The translations under genes were made by a program, and so were the position numbers. Shown here piece by piece: positions 8,288 to 17,414 of a stretch of 36,891 bases of DNA. The DNA lies in the IMG/VR virus record IMGVR_UViG_3300047551_003174, positions 1 through 36,891 of that record; one strand, written 5' to 3'. Numbering within the stretch: position 1 is the first letter of the stretch; each line of letters starts with the position of its first letter. The notes under the pieces are model-generated. The model was not told the origin of the DNA and searched no databases. It was given only the letters and a program-made list of their open reading frames with translations. The DNA comes from a virus.

Positions 8288-9329
8288 CTTTGTGACCCAA
8301 CCATCTTAAAGAACAACCTCTAATATCTTTTGCACAACTATCTTTAACCCAATATTCTTTATTATATCTTGGATCTTTGTTTAAATTTCCAGATGCTCCC
8401 GTTGAAACACAAACATAAATAGATAAAGAAATGTTGTCTTCTGAAAATTGATAAGCATCACCGAAAAAATTATAATCAACAGAGTCAGAATAAGTTACAA
8501 AATCTCCTAAATTATAAGTTGTAAGACTGTTCCAATTATTTTTAAAAGCAATTCCACTTAAACCATATCCGTTAGTCGTATAAAATTCTTTATTATTTTC
8601 ATCTGCAAACGGAATACCTATATTAATAGCGTCAAGATTAGCAGCCAATCCGACAGCCGAAACCGTTCCAAAAATCTCCGCAGATGTGTATTTTTTTCCT
8701 GTAATATAAATGCTTTGAGTCTCGTTTACATTGTTCCTCCAAGGAATTTTTCCATAATTACAGCCACAACCACGAAAATTCCAAGAACATAAATTATCTG
8801 ATATTTTTCTACTTGGCAAAAATTGATTTTCATAATCGATTGGGCTAGAAAGTTGAAAATCTATTGTATATTTATTTTCTTGTGTTTTTCTATTTATTAC
8901 ATACGTTTCTTCAAAAAATGGTGTTCCATAATTGTCTGGACCATATCTTTTAGCTCTATATCCATAATATGGATTAATACTATCCGAAAAATTAACATCA
9001 TCTAAATTTTTAACAAAAATCTTAATTCTTTTTAAATTACAATTTACTAAATCATTTTTATTTTTTATAATGTCGGTGATAACGCCATTTATATTTGCTA
9101 TTCGAATAGTTGGTCTGCTTTGTTTACCATCTGAAGAAAATTCGAAACCACCATATTCAATAGGAGCTGCAATATATTTATTACCTTTATAAACAATAAA
9201 ATTATTAAAGTTTTTTCCTGCATGAAATCTTAAAATCCCAGAAGATTCATCAACATAAATTTCAAACAAATCCACAAATGAATCAGGATCTAAATCTAAT
9301 AATGATTGAGTTGATACTATATCTGGCAT
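8232..9329 (-). CDS. L: Minor tail protein L homologue with inserted CBM-like module
   Basis: 365 residues. The C-terminal signature GCSLRWLGHKDGLPYGGFPG and the cysteine pattern (Cys181, Cys188 and Cys190 in NLCSWNFRGCGCNYG; Cys332 and Cys339 in DSCAKDIRGC) match lambda L, whose C-terminal domain binds an iron-sulfur cluster through four cysteines. The N-terminal half (YGGFEFSSDGKQSRPTIRIA) fits the L N-terminal domain. In lambda the two cysteine pairs lie close together; here about 140 residues separate them. That insert contains YNLGDFVTY, IYVCVSTGAS and a tryptophan (EYWVKD), resembling a CBM5/12-type chitin/carbohydrate-binding module. The gene precedes K, as in lambda. The start at 9329 is four bases from the upstream stop. 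Confidence 0.88.
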   Translation of the reverse strand: MPDIVSTQSLLDLDPDSFVDLFEIYVDESSGILRFHAGKNFNNFIVYKGNKYIAAPIEYGGFEFSSDGKQSRPTIRIANINGVITDIIKNKNDLVNCNLKRIKIFVKNLDDVNFSDSINPYYGYRAKRYGPDNYGTPFFEETYVINRKTQENKYTIDFQLSSPIDYENQFLPSRKISDNLCSWNFRGCGCNYGKIPWRNNVNETQSIYITGKKYTSAEIFGTVSAVGLAANLDAINIGIPFADENNKEFYTTNGYGLSGIAFKNNWNSLTTYNLGDFVTYSDSVDYNFFGDAYQFSEDNISLSIYVCVSTGASGNLNKDPRYNKEYWVKDSCAKDIRGCSLRWLGHKDGLPYGGFPGTRPYNYQT

Positions 9330-9333
9330 AGAA

Positions 9334-10983
9334 TTATGTTTTTTTCATTTTACCTAAAATGTTCAATCTATCTACATAACTATAATATATATCATTAGCG
9401 GTTAATTCAACGCTTGCATCCATAAACAATTTTTGCTTATATTTATTTATTAAATTTACTCTTATTAAATCAATCGGATTATAAGTGTTATTAAAACTCA
9501 AATTTTTATAAACTAAAGTTTCATAAAGTTTTACTTTATAATATGCTCGAACCCCAGAGCCTGTTTTTGTAAGAGGATTACCAATCAATAAATAAGGCGC
9601 AGCATTTCCAGCAAAAGGATCTGAAACTTGTAAATCAGATTGATTTAAAATTCCACCATCATGACCGCAATAATATTTAAAACCATTATTATTTTTTATT
9701 ATTCCATGAAAAATAATGCAAAACTTAGATTTATTTTTAATTTTTAATTTGTGCGAATCTGAGCCATATTGATCTGTTATATACGATCTTTGCCTAATTC
9801 TTTCTATTTGCTGATTAATAGTAGCGGCTATTGGCGCAGCTGTATCACCCTGAAAAAGACCAAACTTGTCATAATAAAAATATAAAATATTAGATATTTC
9901 TTTATTTAAATAAGTAACATTTTTTTCAATCCCTAAATGCAATCCTAATTCATAACTATCAGAACCATTTTCTGTAAAATAAGAATTTTTATTAGTACTA
10001 AAATATGAATCTTGAAAATCTGGAGCAAACATACAAAATTTTAATGATGGCGGCAAAAGATCGGTAGAAGTTGGATGATTCAAACCAACAGTAGCTGCTG
10101 GCATGTCGCCATAGGTACTATAAAAATCAGAAATATTAGAATTAAAAAACTTTAAATTATCCAAGCGACCATCACTATTTACAGTTCCTAAAGCTGAATA
10201 AATATTTTTTTCAGAAGAAATTCTTAAACGATCACCAACTAGAAAGGTATTAGAAGATAATCCATCTAAATTGAAACTTCCATCAGATCGTCGATATCTT
10301 GCATCACCTGTTAAAAAAGCTGTTTTTCCATCAAGATAATCTAATTCAACTACATAAAAACAAAATAAATTATCCAAACCAGCTAAATTAAGCTGCCTGT
10401 ACAACATTATATCATTCCCCGGCGAAGTATAACTATTTTCAAGATTTAAAAAATATTTATTTAAACCAAAATCTGAATCTAATTCTGGATATATAGAAGC
10501 TTGATATTTTCCTCTAACCGTAAAATCACCAAAAGAACCATTATTAAATATTAGAGCTGCATTGTTACTGATTCCACTTACGATACCGCCAAAGTTAAAA
10601 AATTCACTTCTTGAATAAAGATTGACAGATGGAAATTGCGAATATAAATTTATATTTAATGTACAAGCGTTACTTGCGTCTTGTAAACATTGAACAGCAT
10701 AACCACAATCATTTTCTTTTGTTGTTTTTACAATTTCCGTAATATTAACATTAGTATCTTTAGAAAATTGTATGTTACCGATATCATCTGTAAGATCAAT
10801 CGAAGAAAAAAACAACTCAGCCGCCTTGCTTTTTTCACCAATATCTCCACCAGGACCGCCTTTTAAAGTTAACCCTCTTGATAAATCGGAAGGTAAATTT
10901 TTTATTGTTTCTTCAGGTAAAGCTGGTATTGTGGCTGGATTTGTATAAACAGATACAACTGGAGGATTAGGATAAAAAGGCAT
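9334..10983 (-). CDS. Virion tail-tip protein of unknown family
   Basis: 549 residues that I do not recognise. The N-terminus is proline-rich (PFYPNPPVVSVYTNPATIPA), followed by a Gly-rich turn (LKGGPGGDIG). The rest is beta-prone, with several cysteines (NDCGYAVQCLQDASNAC near residue 100). The central part (NNAALIFNNGSFGDFTVRGK; EKNVTYLNKEISNILYFYYD; FCIIFHGIIKNNN) has the alternating strand pattern of concanavalin A-like jelly rolls, but this is only suggestive. It lies between the M-like-domain protein and the L homologue, separated by four-base gaps, so it is probably a tail-tip structural or glycan-binding component. No signal peptide, membrane helix or catalytic motif was seen. Confidence 0.75.
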   Translation of the reverse strand: MPFYPNPPVVSVYTNPATIPALPEETIKNLPSDLSRGLTLKGGPGGDIGEKSKAAELFFSSIDLTDDIGNIQFSKDTNVNITEIVKTTKENDCGYAVQCLQDASNACTLNINLYSQFPSVNLYSRSEFFNFGGIVSGISNNAALIFNNGSFGDFTVRGKYQASIYPELDSDFGLNKYFLNLENSYTSPGNDIMLYRQLNLAGLDNLFCFYVVELDYLDGKTAFLTGDARYRRSDGSFNLDGLSSNTFLVGDRLRISSEKNIYSALGTVNSDGRLDNLKFFNSNISDFYSTYGDMPAATVGLNHPTSTDLLPPSLKFCMFAPDFQDSYFSTNKNSYFTENGSDSYELGLHLGIEKNVTYLNKEISNILYFYYDKFGLFQGDTAAPIAATINQQIERIRQRSYITDQYGSDSHKLKIKNKSKFCIIFHGIIKNNNGFKYYCGHDGGILNQSDLQVSDPFAGNAAPYLLIGNPLTKTGSGVRAYYKVKLYETLVYKNLSFNNTYNPIDLIRVNLINKYKQKLFMDASVELTANDIYYSYVDRLNILGKMKKT

Positions 10984-10987
10984 AAAA

Positions 10988-13852
10988 TTAAATTTGACGT
11001 TTAAAAATATCTGCTTGTAATGTAACTATCTGCTTCAAAACATAAGATTGAGAAGGATTTATTAAATCCGCATTTTGAACTTGTATTCTTTGTCCATTTG
11101 AAAAAAGAGTCCCAGACCCTTTTCCATATGGAGCACCAGCACCGCCATATACTAAAGCAGGGTTGTTTAGGTTTGGATTGAAAAAATCATATAAAATACC
11201 AGCGCCATTCGTTGTGCAGTAATTTTTATTTAATATATCACCACCAACTAAACTTTTTGGATTATTAAAATCTTTTATAGTATCATCAGAAGCCTTCCGA
11301 TCAAAAGTGACATCATAATCTGGATAGCTCTTTCCATTATATACATTTGTGTAATTATATTCTTCTTTTAATTTATCATATTTGCTATTAACCACTGATA
11401 CTAAATCAGTTAATTCAATATTTTCTCCAGCACCGCCTCCTCCAGCTATTACCGAAGTTGAATCAATATTAATATTTATTAAACCAGAACATTTGATATA
11501 AAAAGCGTTTTTACCTTGTTTTATAGTATCATTATTCTTTTTAGTAACGCTACCGCCTTTTCCATAAACAAAAGAGTTATTATAAAAATTTAAAGTCACA
11601 CCGCTTGGCATAGCAGAATAATTTCCAGTAATTAAAAATGAACCTGAATCATAAATACCATAACTACTATTTGGACCTTGAGGGCCAATTTTAGTATTTA
11701 CAAAATCTATTGTTATACCAGAATAATAACTTAAATTGGGACCATAAGGAAAATTTCTAGATATATAATCATACAAATCAAAATATTCAAAAGCAGAATT
11801 AGTTAAACGTAAAGGTTTTATTTCTTTGCTAATCGTAATACTTGGAGCGCTTATTCCCAAAATGGATAAAACTGCTGGAGTTAAACCGGAATTAACCGCA
11901 GCATATTCAACAGAAGGATTGAGCCAAGCGTTACAGTCAGCCACACCAGAAGCATAAACATATTGACTTGTGTGACTTGTATAAGTTGAATTAGCTCCCT
12001 CTATAGAAATATAATAAGGAGTATTAAAACTTAAACCATTAAAAATTAAACTATAAAGCTTTTCGTTAGGTGTTCCGATATCATATAAATAATTATTTGT
12101 ATTTAATGGAATAGATAAAGTTTTTGTAGTTAAATTTGTTGTAAAACTGCTATCAGTAGCTATTTTGCCAACAAAACTTGTAAAATAATAACCTGAACCC
12201 GGTAAAGTCCATCTAACTTTCAAACCCAAACTTTTAGAAGTTTGATCATAAACTGGCGATGCAACACAATTTTGAACTCCAGATAAAAAATTATACGGAG
12301 CTGCGGCTCCAGCATTTCTTCTTATACCTGTATAATCAATTGATAAATTACTACCTAAAATTCCTAAATTTTCGCTTTCTTGAGTTATTGTAAAAGATCC
12401 TCTCAAATCTTGATTTGCGCTTGAATCTACATTTTGAGGAATAGAGTATATAATATTAAAAAATCCAGTTCGACCAGCATCAACTGTTAAAAATTTTCCA
12501 TTGTCTTGATCATAATCAAAAAAATTACTGCTATAACTAGGTTGTTCTATTTTATTACCAATCGTATATAAAACAGCATATCTTCTTGTATTGTTACCAA
12601 TCTGATATTGATACTCTTTAGTAAAGCCTTGAGGCAAAAAACCAAAATCATGACCAATAGGTTTTAATTCACTATTGAATTGAAGTTGTCTATCTGAAGC
12701 AAATTTAAATTCAATAAATTTTGCACTGATTGTATTATTATCAAGAAAATTATAAGTATGACTCCACTCAGGGCAAAAGAAATTTCTTGTTCCCGTAAAA
12801 TAGGCATACATATCATAAGCAAACAAATCAATACCATTATGATTTTCTAAAAAGTGCAAAATAGCTTTTGCTTCTTTATCAGATCTATTATTAAAAGATA
12901 AATTAAAACTAAGAAAATTTGGATTTAAACCAAGATCCTGATATAAATAAAATCCAGCTAATTCATTTTTATAAATTGTTGAATCAAAACTTAGTTGCTG
13001 AACAAGATCTGGAGAAAAATAAAATTTATTTGTCCAAGGCGCAGTGGGTGGATAAATATTTGATTGAGAATTATCGCCAGAAAAATAATAAAAACCATTA
13101 TTCAAGCTTAAATCTTTAACGAGTATATAATCATGCTTAGAATACGTTTTACTAGAACTATAATTCTGAGCAGAAGAATACGGAATTAATTTTTCTTTCC
13201 AGCTTGTGCTTGAAATAAATGGGCTTTCAACATTTAAAGTGACATCGTTAGAATTGATATTTTCAAAATTATTATCTATACTTTTTAAATAAAATGGTCG
13301 AGTTTTTGTATGCGGCGGAAATAAATACATATTAATAGTTTTATGACCTTGTCCATCAGCTAATGGACCAGCCACAAAACTATTTTGATAAAAATGATTT
13401 AAACATTTAGCTTCATTATCTGAAATACCTTTGAATTGTAAAGAAGCTTCGCAATGCAAAACATTTTCACTTTTACCAACAATAACTTGATAAGAATCTT
13501 GAAAATTATTTTGAAAATAACTAGACTTAAAATTTATTGTAGAACCATAAGTAGGAACGAAAAAATAATTTTGAGTCCAAAGTGCAGAACCGCGACTATT
13601 ATTGGGGCCGCTGACATAAGAATCAGGCCGCATGTAAAACAAATTATCACCAGAGTTTAAACGTCCGGTTGCATAGTAATATCCGGTTGCAAAAGAAGCG
13701 GAGATATTTTCGACAGGAATACCTGCCGGTCCCGTATAAGAACCTGGCTTTATGCCAGTATAGTAAACAACATCAAATTGATTAAATCTTAATCCCGTCT
13801 CATAATACGGGATGTTGGGCATTAATATTCTATAATCATTAACAGCTTTCAT
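10988..13852 (-). CDS. Distal tail protein with two M-like domains, Fn3-like and glycine-rich C-terminus
   Basis: 954 residues. Two internally repeated modules are visible. Residues ~103-215 and ~287-388 each contain a lambda M-like minor tail domain; compare CEASLQFKGISDNEAKCLNHFY with FNLSFNNRSDKEAKAILHFL. Each is preceded by a short CBM5/12-like segment (FDVVYY...GYYYATG...ALWTQNYFF and HDYILV...GFYYFSG...APWTNKFYF). The middle (to ~680) holds Fn3-like sequence such as LGLKVRWTLPGSGYYF. The last ~270 residues are Gly/Asn-rich (VIAGGGGAGENI, VYGGAGAPYGKGSG), like glycine-rich adhesin tips. The protein probably replaces lambda M at the tail tip and carries its own host-binding region. Its start overlaps the upstream stop by 4 bases. 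Confidence 0.78.
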   Translation of the reverse strand: MKAVNDYRILMPNIPYYETGLRFNQFDVVYYTGIKPGSYTGPAGIPVENISASFATGYYYATGRLNSGDNLFYMRPDSYVSGPNNSRGSALWTQNYFFVPTYGSTINFKSSYFQNNFQDSYQVIVGKSENVLHCEASLQFKGISDNEAKCLNHFYQNSFVAGPLADGQGHKTINMYLFPPHTKTRPFYLKSIDNNFENINSNDVTLNVESPFISSTSWKEKLIPYSSAQNYSSSKTYSKHDYILVKDLSLNNGFYYFSGDNSQSNIYPPTAPWTNKFYFSPDLVQQLSFDSTIYKNELAGFYLYQDLGLNPNFLSFNLSFNNRSDKEAKAILHFLENHNGIDLFAYDMYAYFTGTRNFFCPEWSHTYNFLDNNTISAKFIEFKFASDRQLQFNSELKPIGHDFGFLPQGFTKEYQYQIGNNTRRYAVLYTIGNKIEQPSYSSNFFDYDQDNGKFLTVDAGRTGFFNIIYSIPQNVDSSANQDLRGSFTITQESENLGILGSNLSIDYTGIRRNAGAAAPYNFLSGVQNCVASPVYDQTSKSLGLKVRWTLPGSGYYFTSFVGKIATDSSFTTNLTTKTLSIPLNTNNYLYDIGTPNEKLYSLIFNGLSFNTPYYISIEGANSTYTSHTSQYVYASGVADCNAWLNPSVEYAAVNSGLTPAVLSILGISAPSITISKEIKPLRLTNSAFEYFDLYDYISRNFPYGPNLSYYSGITIDFVNTKIGPQGPNSSYGIYDSGSFLITGNYSAMPSGVTLNFYNNSFVYGKGGSVTKKNNDTIKQGKNAFYIKCSGLININIDSTSVIAGGGGAGENIELTDLVSVVNSKYDKLKEEYNYTNVYNGKSYPDYDVTFDRKASDDTIKDFNNPKSLVGGDILNKNYCTTNGAGILYDFFNPNLNNPALVYGGAGAPYGKGSGTLFSNGQRIQVQNADLINPSQSYVLKQIVTLQADIFKRQI

Positions 13853-15435
13853 TTATTTAACTCTCCTGCTTTTTCAAAATAAATAGAATTTAAATTCGTA
13901 TCGGTATTAGAATTTAAAATAGTTGGATCGGTAGAATAAATTTTATTTTTTAAATAAGACCATTCACAACACCACCAATAAAAAAAACTATAACCAACTT
14001 GTTTTTGACAAACAGGTGGATCTGCATCTATATTATATGCCCATGAAATTGGTATTGTTATAGATAGAGCTGAATGCTTAGTTATTTCTAAATCTTGTGT
14101 ATCATCTGTAGCATCTAAAAATAATCTATAATCAGCTTCAAAATCTTTATAACTTGAATTGTTATAACCTCCATCCTTAATAAATTGTTTTCTTATTTTA
14201 ATCTTTCCTAAATAATAATATGGAGGAGTTTTTTTACTAGCAGTAATAATACCAAGTTTTAATTTTTTTAAATCTTGATTTGGCTCGAAGTACACCATCG
14301 AAGGAAAACTTTTTTGTATTGGTCCAAATTCATTATTATTAAATTCACATGCAAAAGTAGGATCTTCAATTGAAGAACCAAGATTTAATAAAGATTCTTG
14401 ATCTTCCGAAACAAATGCTCTATAATATTTTATATAAACATCTGTAATAAAATAAAAAGATTGTGGTTCAGCTATCTCAGCTAAATCATTTCCAACAGCT
14501 AAACCTGGCGGTTGCACACCACCATTATTTACTTTACCATCATCAGTAATAAATGGTTTAGCATTTGGATCATCAATAATAGATTCTGGAATTTCAATAT
14601 CATAATCCTCTATCTCAAATGGTATAGAAATAATATTTCTTTTTGGATTTATGTTTTGAATCATCTTAACATTCGACAATCCATAATTTCCTTCAGAAAT
14701 AGAATAGCTTTGATCAACAATAATACCAGTTAAAGAAAAATTTGTCGATGTTGATAAACTAGTGTTATCTTTTAAGATTGCATTAAAAACAGCATTATTG
14801 CCTTGAATTTTTAATCGCCCATCTAAATTATTTGCGGTTACCCCAAATTGAGCATTAATTTGTTTTAATGCAACTCTGCTTGGAATACTTTCTTTAATTC
14901 TCAAAACAGGAGAACGCTCTACAGAAAATGAATAATCAAAATTTGTGATAAGAAAATCTTTTGGATTTTCTGCATTTGTATCACGATCTGTTGTAACAAT
15001 ATAGCTAGATAAACCATTTAAAGTTTTTAAAGAATCTGAAAAACTTGTGTGATTATCATTTAAATCAGTATTTAAAACTGTTAAACCATGATAAAAAACA
15101 AAAGATGTAGCAACAGAAATAGGCTGAAATGGTTCGACAGAAAAACTCAAATCAGTTAAATACGCACTCGGTATATAAAATTGATTAAAAGAAAGACGAA
15201 CCGGAGCTTCAGTTTGATTTTCTAATTTTAAAAAATTTGGCAAAGCTCCAGTTAAATAAAAATTAGTAGAAAACTTCCCTTGAATAGGAGCTGTCGGAGA
15301 ATAATACAATAAATTGCCATTTATATCAAAAACAGGAGTAGTATTCGCATTTAAAGAAACTGAAATAGAATTACATGGAAAAACTGAATTATTTAATTTC
15401 AGCGCTGTTGTTTCAAATGTTAAAAAACGCGCCAT
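13849..15435 (-). CDS. Tail tube-like distal protein
   Basis: 528 residues. Residues ~90-120 (YLTDLSFSVEPFQPISVATS) and neighbouring strands share the pattern of the two other tube-like proteins in this window: a leading Leu/Thr-aromatic segment, then a turn with Pro and alternating hydrophobics. A second similar strand set follows (NAQFGVTANNLDGRLKIQGN; FNFSLTGIIVD-type strands). I infer a tail-tube-like beta-sandwich fold used as a distal ring or adaptor. The C-terminus is unusual, with an aromatic cysteine pair (YSFFYWWCCEWSYLK). The gene begins two bases after the upstream stop, and its end overlaps the next start by 4 bases (ATGA-type coupling), so it is translated with its neighbours. 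The assignment rests on pattern similarity only. Confidence 0.72.
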   Translation of the reverse strand: MARFLTFETTALKLNNSVFPCNSISVSLNANTTPVFDINGNLLYYSPTAPIQGKFSTNFYLTGALPNFLKLENQTEAPVRLSFNQFYIPSAYLTDLSFSVEPFQPISVATSFVFYHGLTVLNTDLNDNHTSFSDSLKTLNGLSSYIVTTDRDTNAENPKDFLITNFDYSFSVERSPVLRIKESIPSRVALKQINAQFGVTANNLDGRLKIQGNNAVFNAILKDNTSLSTSTNFSLTGIIVDQSYSISEGNYGLSNVKMIQNINPKRNIISIPFEIEDYDIEIPESIIDDPNAKPFITDDGKVNNGGVQPPGLAVGNDLAEIAEPQSFYFITDVYIKYYRAFVSEDQESLLNLGSSIEDPTFACEFNNNEFGPIQKSFPSMVYFEPNQDLKKLKLGIITASKKTPPYYYLGKIKIRKQFIKDGGYNNSSYKDFEADYRLFLDATDDTQDLEITKHSALSITIPISWAYNIDADPPVCQKQVGYSFFYWWCCEWSYLKNKIYSTDPTILNSNTDTNLNSIYFEKAGELNK

Positions 15436-15437
15436 GA

Positions 15438-17378
15438 TTAAATATAAGTTCCAGTTGCAGAATCAGTATCGGATGTATAAAAATATTCTGCCAATGTTGT
15501 CAAATTCATAGCGCCAGTTAATGGAACAAATGCACCCGCTGATGAAACGGCATAAGCAACCCAACTTCCAAACTGATATCTATTGAAATTTAAATTAGCG
15601 GTAGTACCAACAAAACGATTACCAACTGTAGTATTTCCTATTCTTGCTTTTAAATTAAGAATTCCTTGACCAGTGATTGCGCCCGTTACATATACATGAT
15701 TTGAAAAACTTGGAACTTGGTAGCTACTTGTATAAGGATTCCAAACTGGCAAAAATCCAGCAGTACCAGCATTATTACTTCCGCTAATATAATTCACACC
15801 ACCAACATTGACTTCTTGTAAATTAGGGTATTTAGTAAAAACTAAATATCCAGTAGCATTATTTACTCCGCTATTCAATTGACATAGAAAATCAACACCG
15901 ATAATTCTACCACTTGCTGGCAATAAAGTATGATAAGCTACACTACCTGACGTTTGAAATTCATAATCAATATTATCAAAATTTAAATAAATAGGACTGC
16001 CACTAACACAATTAGCTCTGTGTATTTGCAAGAATTTGCCATAACAATAATTGCTATCACTTGTATATAATCCTTTAGCATCAATATCACCAGCGTCAGA
16101 AATCGTAACAATATTTCTAGAACTTAAATAAGAATTTGTTGAATCGCCTGTTTGAAAGAAAAACTGTCCCTGCCTTGCGCTTGGACCTGATGGGCCTGAA
16201 GCAGATTTATCAAAATCATAACCAATCAAAAATGAATTATAATCTCCAGAACCGTATGCAGTGGCAACATAGTTTACAGGACCACTTGCTCCTGCATAAT
16301 TAGATTGAATTCTTGTAAGTGCAGAATCTTGATTTGTTTGAAATCTGTACAATAAACTAGTTGTAGCAATAACATCTAATGGATAATCTGGAGAAATACC
16401 ACCAACCCCTAATTGCTTATTGCTTAAATCAAAAATAATTGGATCTGTAGAAGCTGTAGATGCAGAAGCTTTATTTAAAGCAAAATGTAATTCTGAAATA
16501 GATTGATTATATAAAATAGAAGCCGTATTCGAACTTCCAGTTGTTCTTAAAAATATATTTGGAACACCAGCATCTTCAACTAAAAATGTTTTATACGGAG
16601 CAGAAGCAGCGGCAGAATTTGAAACCATTAAGCGAGCATCTGTTGCTCTATTTGTATCGCCAATTCGAACTGTTGCATCGTCTTTATCAACAAAAACTGC
16701 ACCACTTAAACCAAAATAAGAACCATTAATTGCATTAGATGGCAAGCTATATCCTAAATATAAATCATTTGTTGAATTTATACCATCAACATTAAAAGTA
16801 AAATCATTAGATGAACTGTTGTTATCGACGCTTAATCTAATATTATTCGCAGCAAATAATTGAATATTTATTCCTGTATCTACATTTGTATTAACATATT
16901 GAGAACCATCTGTAATTAAAACATCACCACTTGCATTAATGAATAAACTGTTGTTATAAATATCGTTAGTTCGCGTGCCACTAATAAAAAAATTATTTGT
17001 ATTATCTTTTAAAATATACCAAGAACCAGTATTGTCATATAATCTTATACCGCCATTAACCCCAGTTGGATTTTCAATTGTTAATAAAGCATTTGATCCT
17101 GTTGTTCCACTTATATGTAATAAAGATAATGGAGAAAAAGCGCTTGAATTAGAAATACCGAAATACTTGCTAGTGTCAGATATTCTAGCAACAGGAGAAC
17201 TAGAACTACCTACACCTAATAAAAGATCATTTCCAGCGCTTGATTGAACAAATGAAAAGTTCTTTATAAAATTTTCAAAAGTTACAATTTGAGATGGAGC
17301 ACCAGAATAACTCAACAAAATAAATGCATTACTTGGTACAGCTGTAACCTGTGTCAATTCTGGTATTGAATTTGCCAT
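15438..17378 (-). CDS. Tail fibre-like protein with fibre-type N-terminus
   Basis: 646 residues. The N-terminus ANSIPELTQVTAVPSNAFIL followed by SQIVTFENFIKNF matches the common phage fibre start in which a list of expected parameters is followed by an ITF-x-N-phi motif. The body is a long series of short beta strands with Asn/Ser/Gly turns (IRLYDNTGSWYILKDNTNNF, LFINASGDVLITDGS, VRIGDTNRATDARLMV), typical of beta-helical or shaft regions of trimeric fibres. A segment GPSGPSARQG is Gly/Pro-rich. No lyase or deacetylase motif was recognised. It sits between two tube-like genes, unusual for a fibre, so it may be a collar or side fibre attached to the distal tube. It is preceded by a 36-base AT-rich gap that may hold a promoter. 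Confidence 0.75.
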   Translation of the reverse strand: MANSIPELTQVTAVPSNAFILLSYSGAPSQIVTFENFIKNFSFVQSSAGNDLLLGVGSSSSPVARISDTSKYFGISNSSAFSPLSLLHISGTTGSNALLTIENPTGVNGGIRLYDNTGSWYILKDNTNNFFISGTRTNDIYNNSLFINASGDVLITDGSQYVNTNVDTGINIQLFAANNIRLSVDNNSSSNDFTFNVDGINSTNDLYLGYSLPSNAINGSYFGLSGAVFVDKDDATVRIGDTNRATDARLMVSNSAAASAPYKTFLVEDAGVPNIFLRTTGSSNTASILYNQSISELHFALNKASASTASTDPIIFDLSNKQLGVGGISPDYPLDVIATTSLLYRFQTNQDSALTRIQSNYAGASGPVNYVATAYGSGDYNSFLIGYDFDKSASGPSGPSARQGQFFFQTGDSTNSYLSSRNIVTISDAGDIDAKGLYTSDSNYCYGKFLQIHRANCVSGSPIYLNFDNIDYEFQTSGSVAYHTLLPASGRIIGVDFLCQLNSGVNNATGYLVFTKYPNLQEVNVGGVNYISGSNNAGTAGFLPVWNPYTSSYQVPSFSNHVYVTGAITGQGILNLKARIGNTTVGNRFVGTTANLNFNRYQFGSWVAYAVSSAGAFVPLTGAMNLTTLAEYFYTSDTDSATGTYI

Positions 17379-17414
17379 ATAACATTATATTATACACTTT
17401 AATAAATTTAAAAA
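17379..17414 (-). promoter_or_regulatory. Possible promoter upstream of the fibre gene
   Basis: One of the few real gaps on the minus strand, nearly all A and T. Read on the minus strand it contains AAGTGTATAATATAATG shortly before the ATG at 17378, including a TATAAT-like hexamer. The GTGTA core resembles those upstream of 29681 and 36010. No strong SD is present. The promoter call is inference. Confidence 0.35.
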
